Positions 62,398 to 64,000 of a stretch of DNA of 64,000 bases are shown piece after piece. Under the pieces are notes generated by a model that was not told the DNA's origin, made no database searches, and saw only the letters and a program-made list of their open reading frames with translations. The DNA comes from Gordonia otitidis NBRC 100426 (GTDB lineage Bacteria > Actinomycetota > Actinomycetes > Mycobacteriales > Mycobacteriaceae): contig NZ_BAFB01000091.1 of NCBI RefSeq assembly GCF_000248075.1, forward strand, positions 17,773-81,772, given 5' to 3'. The translations under genes and the position numbers were made by a program. The stretch's first letter is position 1. Each line of letters begins with the position of its first letter.

Positions 62398-63954
62398 ATG
62401 GCGACTACAGGATCAGCCACCACGACGACTGACGCGGACCAGAAGGTCAACCTGCCGACCCTGACGGCGATGGTGGTCGGTTCGATGGTCGGGTCGGGAG
62501 TCTTTCTGCTTCCCAGGCGATTCGGCACCGAGACCGGCGTGCTCGGCGCCCTCATCGCGTGGGCGATCGCCGGTACCGGAATGCTGATGCTGGCCTTCGT
62601 CTTCCAGCGCCTCGCAGTGCGCAAGCCAACACTCGACGCCGGCATCTTCGCTTACGCCAAGGCCGGATTCGGCGATTACGTCGGCTTCAATTCCGCGTTC
62701 GGCTTCTGGGCGTCCGCGTGCGCGGGAAACACGTCGTATTGGGTGCTGATCATGGCGACAACGAGTGCATTGTTCCCCGCACTCGGCGACGGTTCGACGG
62801 TCCTGGCCGTGGTCCTGTCCTCGATCGGATTGTGGCTGTTCTTCTGGCTGATCAGCCGCGGGGTGCAGCAGGCAGCCATCATCAACCGCATCGCCACGAT
62901 CGCCAAGGTGGTGCCCATCCTCGTGTTCATCGTGCTGGCACTGATCATGCTCGACGCGGGGTACTTCTCCGACAACTTCTGGGGCGGCAACGGCATCGAA
63001 GTAGGGTCGCTGTGGGAGCAGGTCAAGGGGACGATGCTGATCACGGTCTTCGTGTTCCTCGGCATCGAGGGTGCCAGCATGTACTCGCGCTTCGCGCGGA
63101 AGCGTGAAGACGTGGGTCGTGCAACGGTTCTCGGTTTCGTCGGGGTTCTCGGTGTCTTCGCACTGGTGACACTGGTCTCCTACGGAGCGATGCCGCAGGG
63201 AGAGCTTGCGAACATCGACCAGCCGTCGATGGCTTCGGTGTTGGAATCACTTGTGGGCGAGTGGGGTTCGATATTCATCCGAATCGGCGTCATCCTGTCG
63301 GTACTCGGCGCGTACCTCGCCTGGACACTCATGGCCGCCGAGGTCCTCTACATACCCGCGCGTAGCAACGACATGCCGCGGTTCCTCGGACGCGAGAACA
63401 AGGCCGGCGCACCGGTGCCCGCGCTGATCTTCGCAACCGGACTCGTGCAGCTGCTGCTGATCCTGATCCTGTTCGTCGACGACGGCCTCGACTTCATGCT
63501 CGATCTCACCGCGGCACTGGCGTTGCTCCCCTATCTACTGGCAGCCGCATACATGTTGAAATTGACACTGACCCGCGAAACCTATGGCAGCCGCGAACGC
63601 GAGATCGACGGCAGCCCCCGCGCGGTCGACATGGTGATCGCGGCAGTCGCGGTGATCTACACCGGTTTTCTCGTCTGGGCCGCAGGGTGGGACAAGCTCC
63701 TGCTGTCGTGCATCCTCTACGCGCCGGGCACCATTCTGTACGTCATCGCACGCCGTGAACAGAAGCTGCGTGTCTTCCGGCCGGCGGAAGCAGCGCTGTT
63801 CGGAGTGTTCCTCGTCGGCGCGATCGGCGGAATCATCTATCTTGCAACGGGTTCGGAGGACATCTTCGACGAGCCAGAACACGAACGACATTCGTACTAC
63901 GTCGACGACCCCACTGCGCACCACCATCCGGACCACACGAAAGGCACATCATGA
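62398..63954 (+). CDS. arcD: Arginine/ornithine antiporter ArcD (APA family)
   Basis: This 518-residue amino-acid permease has 12 or more helices, the first-helix motif VVGSMVGSGVFLLPRRFG, a helix-6 segment TVFVFLGIEGASMYSRFARKREDVGRATVLG and a C-terminal His-rich cytoplasmic tail (HERHSYYVDDPTAHHHPDH). This is the basic amino acid/polyamine antiporter type that exchanges arginine for ornithine in the arginine deiminase pathway. The ATGA overlap with a following arcA start supports the call. The 206 bases before it (62192-62397) hold the divergent promoters with the Na/Pi gene. Confidence 0.9.
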   Translation: MATTGSATTTTDADQKVNLPTLTAMVVGSMVGSGVFLLPRRFGTETGVLGALIAWAIAGTGMLMLAFVFQRLAVRKPTLDAGIFAYAKAGFGDYVGFNSAFGFWASACAGNTSYWVLIMATTSALFPALGDGSTVLAVVLSSIGLWLFFWLISRGVQQAAIINRIATIAKVVPILVFIVLALIMLDAGYFSDNFWGGNGIEVGSLWEQVKGTMLITVFVFLGIEGASMYSRFARKREDVGRATVLGFVGVLGVFALVTLVSYGAMPQGELANIDQPSMASVLESLVGEWGSIFIRIGVILSVLGAYLAWTLMAAEVLYIPARSNDMPRFLGRENKAGAPVPALIFATGLVQLLLILILFVDDGLDFMLDLTAALALLPYLLAAAYMLKLTLTRETYGSREREIDGSPRAVDMVIAAVAVIYTGFLVWAAGWDKLLLSCILYAPGTILYVIARREQKLRVFRPAEAALFGVFLVGAIGGIIYLATGSEDIFDEPEHERHSYYVDDPTAHHHPDHTKGTS

Positions 63955-64000
63955 CGACACCCGCATCGCACTACGGCGTCCACTCCGAGGTCGGCAAATT
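63951..64000 (+). CDS. arcA: Arginine deiminase ArcA, 5' end (partial)
   Basis: The first 16 codons (MTTPASHYGVHSEVGK) match the typical N-terminus of arginine deiminase, which hydrolyses arginine to citrulline and ammonia. The ATG overlaps the arcD stop (ATGA). The rest lies beyond the window. Confidence 0.75.
   Translation, partial: MTTPASHYGVHSEVGK

Overview
The window is high-GC DNA (strong G/C at third codon positions, frequent GTG starts) from a mycolic-acid-containing actinomycete of the order Mycobacteriales. Gordonia or a close relative is the best guess. The main reason is a complete mycolate-arabinogalactan assembly block in the gene order known from Mycobacterium tuberculosis Rv3799c-Rv3809c. 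Genus level is inference; no rRNA or tRNA gene was seen.

Layout. 1-2.8 kb: end of an unknown gene, a VIT1/CCC1-type transporter with a His/Gly-rich repeat N-terminus, a small membrane protein, and an EAL/DICT-like protein broken by a frameshift. 2.8-25.6 kb, all on the minus strand: accD4, pks13, fadD32, an F420-type LLM oxidoreductase, a Culp6-like cutinase/thioesterase, a DUF732 lipoprotein, two antigen-85-type mycolyltransferases (one with a Pro-rich linker and an LGFP-like tail), aftB, ubiA, a PAP2 phosphatase, glfT2 and glf. FadD32, AccD4 and Pks13 make the mycolate precursor. UbiA, PAP2 and AftB make and use the arabinose donor, Glf and GlfT2 build galactan, and the Ag85 enzymes attach mycolates.

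25.8-36 kb: a PIG-L deacetylase, a GAF-ANTAR regulator, a SpoIID/LytB wall protein with an MtrA-like direct repeat upstream, an AhpD-like protein, a frameshifted acyl-CoA dehydrogenase, a P450, a Cof-type HAD phosphatase and two paralogous PlsC acyltransferases around a DUF222/HNH remnant. Arrays of 21-bp tandem repeats lie here and also inside aftB.

36-52 kb: a phenylacetate catabolic island. paaI-like, EthD-like, paaZ and a TetR regulator lie on the minus strand, divergent from paaF-H-G-A-B-C-D-E-K and an AraC regulator. Two near-identical operator palindromes mark the paaZ start and the TetR/paaF divergent promoter. An alpha/beta hydrolase, an NDMA-type alcohol dehydrogenase and an aldehyde dehydrogenase follow and may supply phenylacetate or a similar acid. 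No paaJ thiolase is present.

52-64 kb: an MBL-Rieske protein (Rv3818-like), a TetR regulator and a secreted lipase linked by a duplicated palindrome, an NhaC antiporter, a two-component pair whose kinase has an unusual double-module layout, a Na/Pi cotransporter, and an arcD-arcA pair cut by the window end. The strongest leads are the repeat elements used as coding sequence (pks13, aftB), the two operator pairs, the MtrA-like site and the double-module kinase.
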